The position numbers and the translations under genes are program-made. DNA of 64,000 bases from Areca catechu (Eukaryota; Streptophyta; Magnoliopsida; Arecales; Arecaceae). Below, piece by piece: positions 21,650-33,639 of the stretch. The notes below the pieces were generated by a model, which worked only from the letters and a program-made list of their open reading frames with translations, searched no databases and had not been told where the DNA came from. Numbering within the stretch: position 1 is the stretch's first letter; each line of letters begins with the position of its first letter. The DNA is taken from positions 103,104,942 to 103,168,941 of the forward strand of contig CM038044.1 of assembly GCA_021397845.1 (NCBI GenBank), written 5' to 3'.

Positions 21650-22574
21650 CATGTAATGGCTATAAGTTTCGTTTTTCAATATGCATTTAATGCTTGCTGC
21701 TTTATCTTTTTGTTAAAAATTTTGAATAACAAAAATGTTTCCCTTTTATAACAAAATTATGATGTCCGTTGACTTGAATTATGACATTCCTTGACTTGGA
21801 TTATAATACTCATGTATTATAAAGTCGAGAGATATTTTTAAAAAAATTTTAAATTTTTTTAATAACAAAAATATCCTCGACCTTATGACATTCTGTGAAC
21901 AAGGTTATAATACCTTGTTCACGAAAGGATAACATAAGGAAAGAGTATTTTTATCATTCAAAATTTTTAAGAAAAAATAAGCTATAGGCATTAAATACAC
22001 TTTTGAATGACGAAAATATATCTCTTATAACATTTATTTATGAACAAATTGCCGTAACTCTATTCATAGTATGTCGTAAGGCCCAAGGTATTCTTGTCAT
22101 TAAAAAGTTTTTAACTTTTTCAATTATAAAAATATCATTGATCTTATGACATCCACTGAACAGGATTATGATATGCTATTCACAAACAAGTATCATAAGG
22201 AAAGAGCATTTTTGTTATTTAAGTTTTTTAATAAAAAATAAATTGCAAGTATTAAATATATATTTGAACGACGAAAATATCTTCTTTATATGATACTTAT
22301 TTGTGAACAGGATGTCATAATCCTATTCATTGGATATTATAAAGCAACGAATATTTTCATCATTGAAAATTTTTGAATTTTTTTAATGATGCAAATATCC
22401 CTCGACCTTATAAAATATTGGTATTATAATCCAAAGTCAAGGGGTGCCATGATCCAAACCAACAAATATCATAATTTTGTTATAAGAGAGGGATATTTTT
22501 GTCATTCATTTTTTTAAAAAAAGATAAAAATATAATATTAAATACATATTAAAAAATGGAACTTACGTGGCTCG
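21650..22574. mobile_element. Fold-back (long inverted repeat) element
   Basis: The left arm at about 21663-21810 is an imperfect reverse complement of about 22420-22565; for example 'ataacaaaattatgat' and 'cttgacttggattataat' recur inverted at the right end. The interior holds further repeats of 'gaacaaggttataatacc' type, alternately oriented, so most of the 0.9 kb can fold into hairpins. No ORF. The terminal bases and target duplication were not resolved, so the transposon class (MITE-like) is uncertain. Confidence 0.65.
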
Positions 22575-23263
22575 ATCAAGTTGTATGATATATTTTTTCC
22601 CTACCGGAAGTAGTGTACAAAGACTTTTTGTGAAATCTCAGGAAGAGCCTGACCTAGAACAAAATTGGCTATGCCTAAAAACTTCGAACTTGGTAGACAT
22701 GGGTTGCATTGTTCCTTCGCATGAATCCACCAGGGAATCCTGTAATGGTTACTTAGATATCTATGCAGATAGATGAGTAAAAGAGTTCACAATTTTTTGA
22801 GAGCTATGCAGCATGCGATCTAATGATCAATGTCGCAAAAAGAAGGTCAATCATTCTTTTGCACCAAAGATACAAACCTGAAAACGAGCAGACAATGCTC
22901 CAGTGTAAGCTTTAAAATCTGGGGTTCAATCTTACTTTAACTTTAGTTTCCCAAGGAAAGTATACTGGTATGGTTAATATCCAAGTATCATACCAGATGT
23001 TAGGCCAAGATATTCGTAATCAAAGATGACCTAAGAAATCTGTGCATCAGACCCAGATTAAAAGAGATGACTGAAGGAACTAAAGGCGAAAGAAAAGACT
23101 CAGAACTCATCTATGTTTGCGACATAAACTGCAGAATAAACAAAACAGAGTAAAATGAGAAAGTGTACACAAAGTAGCGAGGACAGAAGACACTGTATAA
23201 ACCGGAGAAAAGAGATTCTCTACAAACAAATCTCGTAGGCTGTTATGATGGCAACCTTTAGCT
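22575..23263. other. Intergenic DNA downstream of the NPH3 gene
   Basis: I see no gene; short open frames here have no recognisable similarity. Confidence 0.5.
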
Positions 23264-23269
23264 TTTATT
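23264..23269 (-). terminator. Poly(A) signal candidate of the NPH3 gene
   Basis: AATAAA on the minus strand lies 213 bp after the stop codon. A (GA)n run at 23396-23418 lies in the intervening 3' UTR. Confidence 0.5.
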
Positions 23270-23481
23270 TAAATTTGCCCTTCGTTTGCCGCTTCTGCCA
23301 AAATCTGCTTATCTTCTGGATTTAAGTTAAACCGACAATAAGCAATAGAAACAGATGTGGAACCTAAAGAACGCCTAGTTGGGTGATGAGAATGGGAGAG
23401 AGAGAGAGAGAGAGAGAAACAGAGGCAAAAGACATGACATTACCACTTTACTACCAGTCTCTTCTGCCTAAAGTAGCAGTC

Positions 23482-25829
23482 TCAGTGTCTCTCACTTGTA
23501 CTTCTATTCATAGACAACAATTTGCCAAGTATCCTCTTTGGCTTTGTAGGAATAGAGCACAAAGCTTTGAACCTCGAAGAAGAGCTCCTCATCAGACCAT
23601 CACGAGGCATCACAATATCATCATCCATGTCATTGTCGACCTCTGCAAGCTTCATCCTAAGTGTTGCAAGCTTCGACGTCGGGCATTTCAATCTGGAGAT
23701 GCTCCAATTATCATCCATAGGGGTCTCGGAGCCCAAGTGTTGAAGCTTTGATTCTTCTTTTTCTCCATCTCCTGCAGCCGTTCTAGCTAACAGTGCCTTG
23801 ATGTTGTGAGGCAGCTCATTCACCTGGCCACTGGACATGGCGGCACGGGCTTGCTCGAAGAACAGGACCTGCACCACTACTCTTAATGGAAGTAGCTCAT
23901 TCTGAGCAGCATGCATGCAGGCTTCAACTGAGAGCTTTTTGCAATTCAAGATCCGACACAGCTGCTTCCTTGCATTCTTGTCCAGGCCTGGGTGCGTCTA
24001 ATCACATATAGAAAGCAAACAAGCAGTCGAAAGACTACTTAGAATGCAAATAAACAGCAAAAGCTAAGAACCTGGAAACTAGTTAGAGAAAATACCCTGA
24101 GGTAAATATCAATGACTCTGTAGAGATCATCATGGTCTGGCCTTGCGAAGTCCGGCACAGCTTCAGCAAAAGCAATCAACTTTTCCATAGGAAGATTTGG
24201 GTCTCTTGCAATCTCCTGGAGATAACCATCTATGAGCTTGGCCACCCTCAGCTTGGAGCTATGGGAGGCAGAAGATGACCTCCTGCCATTCTCCTGCCCC
24301 TCGAATTCTACGTTTTCTGCCGACCGGGATCGCCTCCTCTCACAGTTGAGCTTCTCTCTTGGAGGGCTAGTCGGAGGACTCTGTCCTTGAAGCATGAACT
24401 CCTCCAATATGGTCATCACTATATCGACATCGTAGAGCAACTCGTTTGCGTAGGACAGAGATGGAATCAAGAGATCACTAACAGTGGCTTCCTCTAGCTG
24501 AATTCCGACTCTCCTCGCCAAATCCATCTTTGATGATGCCGAGGCATTAAGCATGTTGGCAGCCTTAAGCAACCTTAGAAGGAAACTACATGACACGGAG
24601 CCTTTGTCAATTGGTAATAAGCTTACTAATTTTTCCAACAGCAATCTGTGCTTCAAGGTGATCTCTCTGAGAGATTCCGAGCAAGAGTTCTCAGCTAGCT
24701 TGTTGCTCTGATGACCATCTCTTTCCATGTTTGGCAACCACCGGCAGGCATAGACCTGCAACGCCTCCCCGATGAGCTTGTTCGGAACGAAGCCTGCAGA
24801 CTTGACGGCCACCATGATTCTCCAATAGTGGTCTATCCCCAATTCAGAGATGTCTTGCGCCCACCAGTCTTTGGACACCAGCTTCTGACTGCTGTGAGAC
24901 AAGTTAGCCTTCGAAGGGTGGGCAACGATCATCGTGGCGATGGCGTCGATGCAGCGGCCTGTCATTCCAAGCTCCTCGCACAGGGGAGCATATTGCTTCG
25001 TGTTCTGCAGCGTGACGAGTGTATCCTTCCAGCGACGGAGGATGCATGATCTGAAGAAGACCTCGAGCTTGCCTACGAGGTTGCCTCGGTCGATGTCGTC
25101 GCTCATCTGGAGGTACTCGGCGGCACATCGGACTGGCACGATGTTGAGGGCGCTGAGAGTGATGGTGATACCGTAGCAGAATTTTGCGCAGGTCTCGAAT
25201 GCCTCGGCACCGCCGGGGAGGTCAGGAAGTTGGATGATTGCATCCTCCGAGGTGTTTCTCGATTCAGAGCAGAGTATTTGCAAGCGCAAGCATTTGGAGA
25301 GGAGAGGAAACTGTGATCACAAAGAACCCAACGAGAAGGGAGAACATCCAAATAGAACAGAAAGAGTGTTAGAGAAGTCAAGAAATTTGAAATGGATTGT
25401 ACTATTGGTGGTAACAGAGTGAATGGTCTCAAAATAGAGATCCTTCTACCTTGTGTAGCTGATATAAGCCGTTCTGGACCTGGATCTTGAGGTCAGTCGA
25501 GACTTCAGAGGAAACAGACCTGCATCCAATGAGATTAAGGGAAAAATTATTGTACAGAGACTGCATGACATGCGAAACAACAATATGACAAAAATATTGG
25601 AAATTAGTACCGGTTACCAAGTGCAAAATATAGAGTTTAGCTATTACATCATTATTCGCTACCAGAAGGAGAGGAAACAGGAGAAGGCTATGAGCAAAAC
25701 AGGGCTTTGACATGACCAATAGAGTTAATTCTCATATGGTTTTGAAGAGATTCTTGGGAGAGGACATCACCTTAAGGCTTCTGTGGTGAAGAAGGTGTCA
25801 GGCCGGGTTCCAAGCTTCATAAACTTCAT
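23482..25829 (-). CDS. BTB/POZ-NPH3 domain protein (At1g67900-like), four exons
   Basis: NPH3/RPT2-family proteins are plant-specific adaptors at the plasma membrane. They act with phototropins and CUL3 ligases, or in NPY-type polar auxin signalling. Exons on the minus strand are 25829-25771, 25519-25450, 25310-24096 and 23997-23482. All introns are GT-AG (251, 139 and 98 bp) and phases fit, giving 619 residues, typical for the family. The start MKFMKLGTRPDTFFTTEA is the conserved N-terminus. The BTB fold follows (SEVSTDLKIQVQ, LHKFPLLSKC, LPGGAEAFE, FCYG), then the NPH3 domain: SKDWWAQDISELGIDHYWR, DDLYRVIDIYL (with the family's conserved Tyr), and KKLSVEACMHAAQNE plus LPLRVVVQVLFFEQA. A Ser/Arg-rich linker precedes the C-terminal NPH3 part. 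The tail ends in a basic Ser-rich stretch, a place where relatives carry 14-3-3 sites. No stops or shifts, so it is likely functional. The exact subfamily is inferred. Confidence 0.95.
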
Positions 25830-26720
25830 CTTGGCTTAGTTCATTGCCCAGCTACTGCAAGCGATCACCAAGCAGTCAGTTATCAGTTTTGTGATAAAAA
25901 AGCTTCTCCCCTTCCCCATAGGCACACAAGAGGCACTGCCGAATACTGGCTCTCTGCAGAGATGGGAGCCCAACTTTTGGAGCAGGATTTATCCTTCTTT
26001 CACTCTCTTTCTCTAGGCACGCTGTTCTTGGTGGAGAGTAAGTATATATGAGAAGTGGTTGGGCAGAGAGCATTCAAGGAAGGGACAGAATCCAAGGAGG
26101 GGATGGAAGGCTGAGGTCTGGCTGGGAAGTGTGGGGGATATGTTGGGAGGATTAATTAATGCAAATGGTTGAGAGCTAGGGGATGAGTCAATGATGATTA
26201 AGGAGATAAATGTGAAATAAAACGAGGAGTACGTGTGTCGATTTCAATCAATTTTGGACAGACCAAATAAGATTGGACATGCGACCTAAAAAAAATTAGC
26301 CAGAGAAAATGGGATTTATTCATAGAATAAAAGAATATATCATGATTTTTAAAATCTTTTGCAGGAGAGAAAAAGCATCATAAATAGCTTTGAGTGACTT
26401 TTATTTCAGGTTTTGACATGCTAATATTTCCTACTAACTGATGACATGCAATGCTAACCACTCTTAGCTGGTTGGCATCCCTCTTTATCTAGAAGACGTT
26501 CAACTTTGAACTCTAATGTTGAAATCCCTACTCTCTCAAAAACTAACCCTTGCAGTACCCCTCTCTCCCTCTCTCTCTCTCCCTCTCCCTCTCTCAAAAT
26601 ATGCTTTGTTCTCTTTACTTTACCTGGTGAAATGCCCCTATACAAAAGGAGACACCCTTCCCTACAATCCTACTCATGAAATGCCGTCTTGGATGGACAT
26701 AATTCATCATCATTAGTTCC
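25830..26720 (-). promoter_or_regulatory. Promoter and 5' UTR region of the NPH3 gene
   Basis: A TATA box (TATATA, minus strand, 26043-26048) lies about 215 bp upstream of the ATG, which predicts a 5' UTR of about 180 nt. Further upstream is a CT/GA microsatellite (26564-26596, CT-rich on the plus strand), a motif common in plant promoters. No other gene is seen. Confidence 0.6.
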
Positions 26721-27314
26721 TATTTTCCCTTGGCACCTAATTTTTTAAACCTTATCTTCTTCTATCTCAACAGGGCAATTAAAGAGAGTAGCTTTTGATT
26801 ATGCGGTGGAAGAATGATAAAGTGGTCCTCTACTTTTGATTTAGAAGATACCCACCTTTTCTATCTTTGATCTGAGTGCAGCCATCCAATTTCGGATTCC
26901 TTTTGTGACAGACTCCATCTCCCATGTCCAAATGATGATCAGTTCTCGGATTAATCAAAACACTGTCCAATGCAAGCCCTGTTCGTCCTTTTTAATAGAT
27001 CAAGCGCTTACCACTGACCCATTACAATTTGATAACTGAGTTGAAACTTTAGAAGCGATCTGAGTCAGTCTCCTAATAGTTGTATACTTATCGGCAAAAT
27101 AAGACAGGTGGTGGAGAAGAGCACAAATCCTGCGTGCGCGGTTTTGGACTACAAAGTGCTGTGCAGCACTTGAGGGCCTCTATCAAAAAATAGCTAACCA
27201 TCTGACAAGAAGGCCTCATGCGTCATTCATGGCATGTCCTATTTAATGGCCATCTATCTCGATCGATCGAATGCTGCACAATTTTTATTATTATTATTAT
27301 TATTATTATAAAAA
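26721..27314. other. Intergenic DNA with an (ATT)n microsatellite
   Basis: Nothing coding is seen. (ATT)n runs at 27285-27310, just beyond the tail of the neighbouring SINE. Confidence 0.5.
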
Positions 27315-27690
27315 AAAGGTTAGAAAAAAATGAATCCGGTGTAGCTATTCCATAAGTTCCATCTACAGAAAAATGTTCGGTTCAAGATACTAGATTTTCG
27401 TAAACTTTCCTCATTCGAAAGTAAGTACGTCGAGTTTCATTCAAGGTGCTAGATTTTTGCAACTTTTTTCCATCTCGAGGTGAATACGTCAATCAGACAC
27501 TACCAGGACACCAGCCAGTCAGAATGGGAATTAGAGGGAAACCTTGACCTCCTACTCTACCAACCGTCACGAGCCCCAGGAGATAATCCTAGATTCAATC
27601 GAGTTTTCTGCAGAGTAATGCCTCGAATCCGTGACCAGTTAATTGTAAGGCAAGATCCGAACCAATTGGACTATCGTCTTGGCGGTCCAA
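27315..27690 (-). mobile_element. tRNA-derived SINE, diverged copy
   Basis: Near the minus-strand 5' end (27690) the sequence GATAGTCCAATTGG resembles a tRNA A box and GGATTCGAGGC a B box, about 35 bp apart. The 3' part shares 'ggtgtagcta' in a matching position with the next SINE. I see no clear target duplication, so the limits are approximate. Confidence 0.6.
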
Positions 27691-27731
27691 AATTGTAACG
27701 AAAAAAAGACCTTTGGACCGAGGATATAATT

Positions 27732-28058
27732 TTTTTTTTTTGGTAAACCAAAAGGATGAGGGGAGGAGGGAAACCCCCCGGTGTAGCTACCCTACAAGGG
27801 CCCCAACCCGCTAGACCTTTATTCGATTCGGGCCGTAATTTTTTGCGTGCCCTCCCCACCAACTGGATGAGTACGTCAGCGTAATCCCACTACGGCGCTG
27901 GAGTTTCGGCCGCTCAACCCCCCAGTCACGTGCCCCAGAATTAATCTGGAATTTAATTGATTCACCTGCGAAATCATTTCTCGAACCGTGACCGGTGGAT
28001 TATTCACAAGAGCTGAGCCGCGCCTTAACCAACCGCGCTACCACCATAGCGGTGACCA
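27732..28058 (-). mobile_element. tRNA-derived SINE with target duplication
   Basis: The minus strand starts GGTCACCGCTATGG. It has an A-box-like TGGTAGCGCGGTTGG and a B-box-like GGTTCGAGAA, and ends in an A-rich tail (27732-27742 on the plus strand is poly-T). It is flanked by AGGATATAATT at 27721-27731 and 28059-28069, extendable to 16 bp with one mismatch, as expected for LINE-mediated insertion. Confidence 0.85.
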
Positions 28059-28069
28059 AGGATATAATT

Positions 28070-30219
28070 GAAAGTAAAAATTGTGACTTATTTGGAGGCT
28101 AATGGAACCAATTAAAGCAAACTTTGCTGATCTTGGAACCCAAGCGTGGGCCGGCGAACCCCACAAGCATCATTGCCATGGAAATGGCTCCTCTGTTACC
28201 TAGAAGGAACATTGGTTCAAATACCATATTATACGCAACATCGTACCCCTTCTTTTGTGAGAATAAAGTAAGGGGCCATGTCTGTAAACAGATGTCGCTT
28301 ATCCCTTCAAATAAGCTTAATTTTGGAGGTCACAAAGATGGGGCCACATTAGCGAGGAAAAGAAGAACAGAAGGAGACGAATTGCTGGATTAAGATAGAT
28401 AATTATGGATCTTGTTTAGATATGAAGAGCATTATGACATATCATTTTTTCTGCTCATCGTCTCAAGTATTTGACTCCCAAAACCTGAATCACATACTTG
28501 ATGTTTCAAGTGGTCCCCAAGGTAAATGTTGGCTTCTGTTATCACCATACTTTGTGAAAAATTGCAAGCTTGCTGGCCCAAGTGTGTATACCCATAGGGA
28601 AACATGGACAAAGGGTGTTATTGTGCTGAGCTTGATTAGGCTTGGGTCTGATTAAACTTAGCTTCTCTGCACCATAAGTTGGAGTCTTTTTGCCATTCTA
28701 GACACCGTTATGGTTGTCTCAAATTTAACATGATGTTGTTTGTCATATGGCTGATTTGAGATTAAAATTTGAGATTAATCTTGGTTTGTAAATTACTTCA
28801 TCAAGCCTAGTTCATGTCTAATTTCAGTCAAACCAAGCTTGAGCCTATTTCAAGCAACTTGACAAAACATTAAGCTTGAGTCGAATTCAATTAGTACTTG
28901 GATCAAGTTTGAATCATACTCGAACCGAGCATGACTTTCAACTTCTATTCAGACTTAATCAAGCGTGAAGTGAATCTTGTCAATTAAATAGTCTTAAAGT
29001 CAGAGGAAACACTGGAAAATATATGCTTTGATAGCAAAAGAAGGGACCAAGGGAGATGGAAGACAGGTAACCCTGGAGTCGGTACAAGGAGTGTTGACAA
29101 AATTTCACAAACTTACACTAGGAAGATCTGTCAGATGAACTGCCATCGATGAGTGATATCCAATGCATCATCCATGTTTGTTCTAGTTTCCAGCCTGTCA
29201 AATTTAGTGCCATATAGAATGAGCCATGTGGATCTTGAAGAATTGGACAAACAAGTGGCTAGTTGGTTGTAGGTCTGCAATCTTTTCCAAGATTGATATC
29301 AGATGCAGCTATTTCATATTTGCCCTAGATATCGATGAGTAGAAAAATTAGTCCACTTCTATTATCTGTATCAGGTCAAAAGAAGAGCATCTAGAACACC
29401 TAAAACAACCGATTATTGTACTCGGACAAGAGAGGTTGCATATCAATTCCAAGAAGCGTACCTTCATGTAGCCTTGACATTGTTTTCTTAGGGTAATTAG
29501 TTGTTTCTTTAACCAAAGCAGAAGCCAACCTTAAAAAAATCAAGAAACTTTTTGGCTGGCTGTTGCCTGCAAATATATATGAGGTTTGAAGCTTGCATAG
29601 ACTTGCTATTTTCTCTCAGCATTTCATCAAAATTTCAACACAAAAATGGAACCAACAAGTGGGATCATAAATCAAGGACTGCTGCTGTGGATAAAGGTAG
29701 TATAAAAAAATTATTTTTTTATTATTAAAAAAAAAAAAAATACTTTGAACTAGTCAAGAAGAACCCATTCTTTGTTTTGCAAAACTTCAACAAAGTCTTT
29801 GAAATCACCGGTGCTGCTTCACAACCAGGTGTAAGAAGAGTATTGAGCCCAAAAGGTATTCAAGTGCCCATGCCAATAAAAAGCTATGAGATGCCAAAAG
29901 AAGAAACTCTACCTATCATATGGGGTTCTATATGGTAGTCAAAGCCTTGAAGGACTTTAAACACTACCTGATTCATTAAAAATTCATCCTCTGCTTTGAT
30001 CATGAAGCTATCAAGTGCATGAAGTCGCAGAAGAAATTGAATTTTCGACATTCAAAGTGGACTGCCGTTCACCTTCCACTTGAAGCACATTAGCTAGAAT
30101 GGAGTACAAAGTTTCTGAAACATTAAATAGAAGAGCATCATTTCTAGTGGCCAATTCAGTTCAAGTCACCAGGTTTGAATACGTCAAGATCCAGTTCAAA
30201 GATGACAAGACTTTCAGCA
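28070..30219. other. Intergenic DNA; possible unrecognised gene remnants
   Basis: Several short open frames occur (28124-28393, 28422-28655) with no recognisable product. At 29745-29940 the plus strand reads NPFFVLQNFNKVFEITGAA and onward before a stop; I do not recognise it. No confident gene. Confidence 0.4.
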
Positions 30220-30314
30220 CCATCCGTAGAATTATTTTTTAAAATAATATTTTTTTAAAAAAATTATAAAAATAGGTGATGCAAAATTTATTTACTCGAC
30301 TAGGAGGTTTGACG

Positions 30315-30478
30315 TGGACGAATTCGTCTGTCGGAAAGACGAATTCAATTAAATTGAATTCGCCTTTCGAAAAGACGAAGTCAGTTAAACTGAATTCGTC
30401 TTTTCAAAAGATGAATTCAATTTAACTGAATTTGTCTTTCGAAAAGACGAATTCAGTTTAATTGAATTCGTCTTTACA
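30315..30478. repeat. Left subterminal hairpin array of the MULE
   Basis: About four units of GAATTCGTCTTTCGAAAAGACGAATTC-type palindromes alternate with a second palindrome (AATTCAgTTTAAcTGAATT), with a period near 45 bp. The same palindrome recurs at the other end of the element (35628-35816). Confidence 0.85.
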
Positions 30479-31550
30479 TTCTTGATTAAAAGGAAAGATA
30501 TTTTTAATTTAAAATATTAATTTATTATATTAAAAAATTTTATTAAAATAATTTTTTTTAAAAAAATCTGAAAAAAAATTAACCCGTGAATAACTTATAC
30601 ATGAATGTATCAAAATTTTATAAAAAATAAAAAATTAATAAAAAAATTACAGGACCGATATGCGGATCGATGGTCTGACCGATAGGTGGACCGATGATCA
30701 GACTGGTAGCAGGACCGGTAGGTGAACCGATGATCGGATCTTGGTGGTAGCCGGACTGGCAATTGGGACGGTGACAGGACCGAGGGTCGGATCCTTCCAC
30801 GATTTTATTGAAAAAAGAAAAAAATTTATTATTATTATTATTAAATAATTAATATATTAAATTGAAATATTTTAAATATATTATTTACTAAATTACATTA
30901 AAATTAAAAAAAAAATTTATTAAAAAATTATTAAAAATTTTATATTTTTTTATAAAATAAAATAATGATAAATCGCCGATTGTGTCTATGATTTCACCAA
31001 ATAATATTCTTTTAATTAAAATTTAATAAAAAAATTAAAAATTAACGAGAAATCATGAATTTTAATAAATCTTAAAATAATTTATTATTTTCATAAATTT
31101 AATTTTATATTTTATATATTTTTAATTTACTTGAGCAAATAAATGATTTTTATCATTTTAAGACCGATATGTGGACCGATGATCGGATCAGTAGGTGAAC
31201 GGATGATCGAATCAGTAGCAAGACTAGTAAGTGAACCGATGATCGATCCTGGTAATCAAACTAGCGATCGAAATGATGACAGGACTGAGAACCGAATAGA
31301 TGACAGAATCGATGGAAAATAAAATTTTTATTATTTTCATAATTTGAATTTTATAATTTATATTTTTAAAATTTAGTTAAGCAAATAAATGATTCTTGTC
31401 TATTTTAGGCCAGAACACATATAAACACATATATAAATAATTCTTATATATTTTGGACCACAACACATATAAATAAACACATATATTAAAAACATAATTT
31501 TTTAAAATTAACAAGAAAACATGAATTACAATAAATTCTAAAATAAATAA
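30479..31550. repeat. AT-rich MULE interior with a duplicated CCGAT/ATCGG-rich block
   Basis: Segments at 30648-30790 and 31163-31310, about 513 bp apart, are diverged copies. Each is packed with GACCGATxxxxGGACCGATGATCGG-like short repeats that stand out from the surrounding A/T-rich sequence. No ORF of note. Confidence 0.7.
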
Positions 31551-33150
31551 CTATTCGATTCCACATGATGGCCGTCTCCTAGTGCGTGCAGGCTGTATAC
31601 GACGACGGATCGGAGGTGGCTGATGCTGCTCTGTCTCATGCTTTATATCATGTGATGCCTGATATGCAGCATGCTCTACATCATGTGATGCCTGCTGTGC
31701 AGATACATGATGTGACGATGATGCTCCATGTCCGGAATAATCATGCTGCCAGCCCATGAAATCCGGTGCAGTAGTATAATCAAAATGTACTGCCACATCC
31801 TCAGTAGATGTGAACTCGTGCATCGGATGTGGAATAATGCTATCTCGTCTCGTACCTCGTCTGTGATGAGCTGGCGGAGGTGCTCCGGATGAAGATGCAT
31901 ATGGATAATAAGGCGAAGGAGTCTTGTCCTCCCTGTCTCCCTCCTGATAAAACTCACGTAGTGGAATCCGTGCATGCTCGCCAAGAATATGGAGGGCAAA
32001 ATGACATATATCCTGTATATCCGGGGAGGTCGTCGCACGCTCAAGTATTGTTACAAAACTACTACCCTGTAAATAAAAAAAATAATTAGTTTGACAAAAT
32101 TTAAACGTATATTATAATTTAAATAATAAAATTTAAATTACTTACCATGTAATCATATACTGCACCATTGCGACTGATGAATCGATGAATGATCCTACGA
32201 TACCACTGCATATAAGATCGTGATAATCCATGGTATCATCGAATGGATCACCATGTATAATATAGTCATGACGACTCATCCATAACTGTATATAATCCCG
32301 ATGAATGGTGGACCAATCCTGATCAGATCGTCCTCTCATATCAATACGATGTAGTGCAGACAACGTATCAAACTGATCTGGCACGACCTGTCGCATCCCG
32401 AACTAGCGCATCACTCTATCGGGTAAATGCCACTCTACTATATAAAAATATACTAGTGGCACTCTACTACACCAAATCTCCTGACCCTGTAGACAGTAGT
32501 CTGGTAACTGTGCAATCATAGCGACAGTATATGGCTGCCACATGACCTGTTTATAAATAATTTAAAGCATAATTTATTAAACAATAACAAATAAATCAAG
32601 TCAATCATTACCAAAAATTCAATATTCATTATCTCATTCGGTCGCAGTCGATCAAGTAAATAACAATACGAAGAGACCACATGCATAGGTACCTGTGTGA
32701 CAAAAAAAGATCTCTCCATCTACAAAATAAATTAATTAAATAAAATAGTATATATCATACACGGCATAAAAATATTATGTAAATTCTAAACTCACATCAT
32801 CCCTAATGGTCCCGGTGGTAAACCGGCTCCATCATCATCAAAATCGATCATCGGATCTGGAGCCTGTCGAAGTAATCTGTGGGGTGCAAGAATCGGAACT
32901 CTATCCCATGTCCACAGCTGTAGTAGCAATAGTGGACCAGCAATATCAGTAACATCTCTGTGGCTCGCCCTGCACATCTCTCTATACAACCAAATGAGTC
33001 CAGCGCTACCCTAACTATATTGTCTGGCCATCTCGAAATCCGCTAATAAAGGTAGAAATAATAGATGCATGTTGTTCCTAGATTTATCCATAAAAAGGCA
33101 CCCACCCATCAACTGTAAAATATATGATAGAACTTGTTCAATTACACGAG
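31551..33150 (-). pseudogene. Plant mobile domain (PMD, MAIN-like) gene of the MULE
   Basis: PMD proteins (the MAIN/MAIL family and its transposon relatives) function in silencing and genome stability; the role of the transposon-borne forms is unclear. Likely exons on the minus strand are about 33150-32796, 32719-32612, 32546-32146 and about 32068-31551, with GT-AG signals at the inner borders. Recognisable blocks: MGGCLFMDKSRNNMHLLFLP, YREMCRASHRDVTDIAGPLL, LLQLWTWDRVPI, YLLDRLRPNEI, MWQPYTVAM, VPLVYFYIVEWHLPDRVMR, FGMRQVVPDQFDTLSALHRI and RSDQDWSTIHRDYIQLW. The last exon has a Ser/His-rich then Arg-rich tail ending at 31551. Premature stops at about 33012 (where Trp is expected) and at 32404 (Gln expected, CAG to TAG) indicate a pseudogene. 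The phase of the first intron is uncertain. Confidence 0.82.
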
Positions 33151-33163
33151 TTGTTGCTATATT

Positions 33164-33565
33164 TCAAACAGCTTTTTCGTAATCATCCTGTTCGCAATCA
33201 GGTTCAGGAGCTTCAATGATTTGGATATCTATATATAACTCTGCACCTGATATACATGGATGTGAACCGATAGTTGAAAACATTATCTCCATGTCTTCAT
33301 CATCGGTTAATGGAATAGGTTCGTACTTTACAAATGTCGGCTGGACAACTTGTGGATATCTATAAATAATCAAAACTTTTTTTCCAGTTCTATCAATACG
33401 GAGAACTCTACATATTTTGTTCTCCAACTCTTGGAATGTCATATCAGAACTGATTCTAATTGCCTTTTTTGGTCCCTGATTGTACTCAATTCTATTTGAT
33501 CCATTAATCATAGAACCACCCATATAACATAATGCTGTGATTGTTTCTCTTATTATATCCTGCAT
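33164..33565 (-). CDS. MudrA N-terminal-like ORF of the MULE
   Basis: This intact 133-codon frame begins MQDIIRETITALCYMGGSMI. It has the beta-rich pattern of the region before the transposase in MudrA-type proteins (MTFQELENKICRVL, KVLIIYRYPQ, DDEDMEIMFSTI, GAELYIDI). It ends just upstream of the PMD gene in the same orientation and may have been its 5' part. The transposase domain that normally follows is absent. Whether it is expressed is unknown. Confidence 0.6.
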   Translation of the reverse strand: MQDIIRETITALCYMGGSMINGSNRIEYNQGPKKAIRISSDMTFQELENKICRVLRIDRTGKKVLIIYRYPQVVQPTFVKYEPIPLTDDEDMEIMFSTIGSHPCISGAELYIDIQIIEAPEPDCEQDDYEKAV

Positions 33566-33639
33566 GTTTAATTAACAAAATATATTTAGATAATCACGAT
33601 GAATGCATCCTATCATCAACTACTACGTAAAGGCCCTAT

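Noticed and set aside
27960..28058. A tRNA gene
   Set aside because: A and B boxes are present, but the sequence does not fold into a complete tRNA and is followed by a SINE body, an A-rich tail and a target duplication.
29650..30220. Possible host gene exon around NPFFVLQNFNKVFEITGAA
   Set aside because: I could not place it in any family on either strand; splice signals and continuity are lacking.
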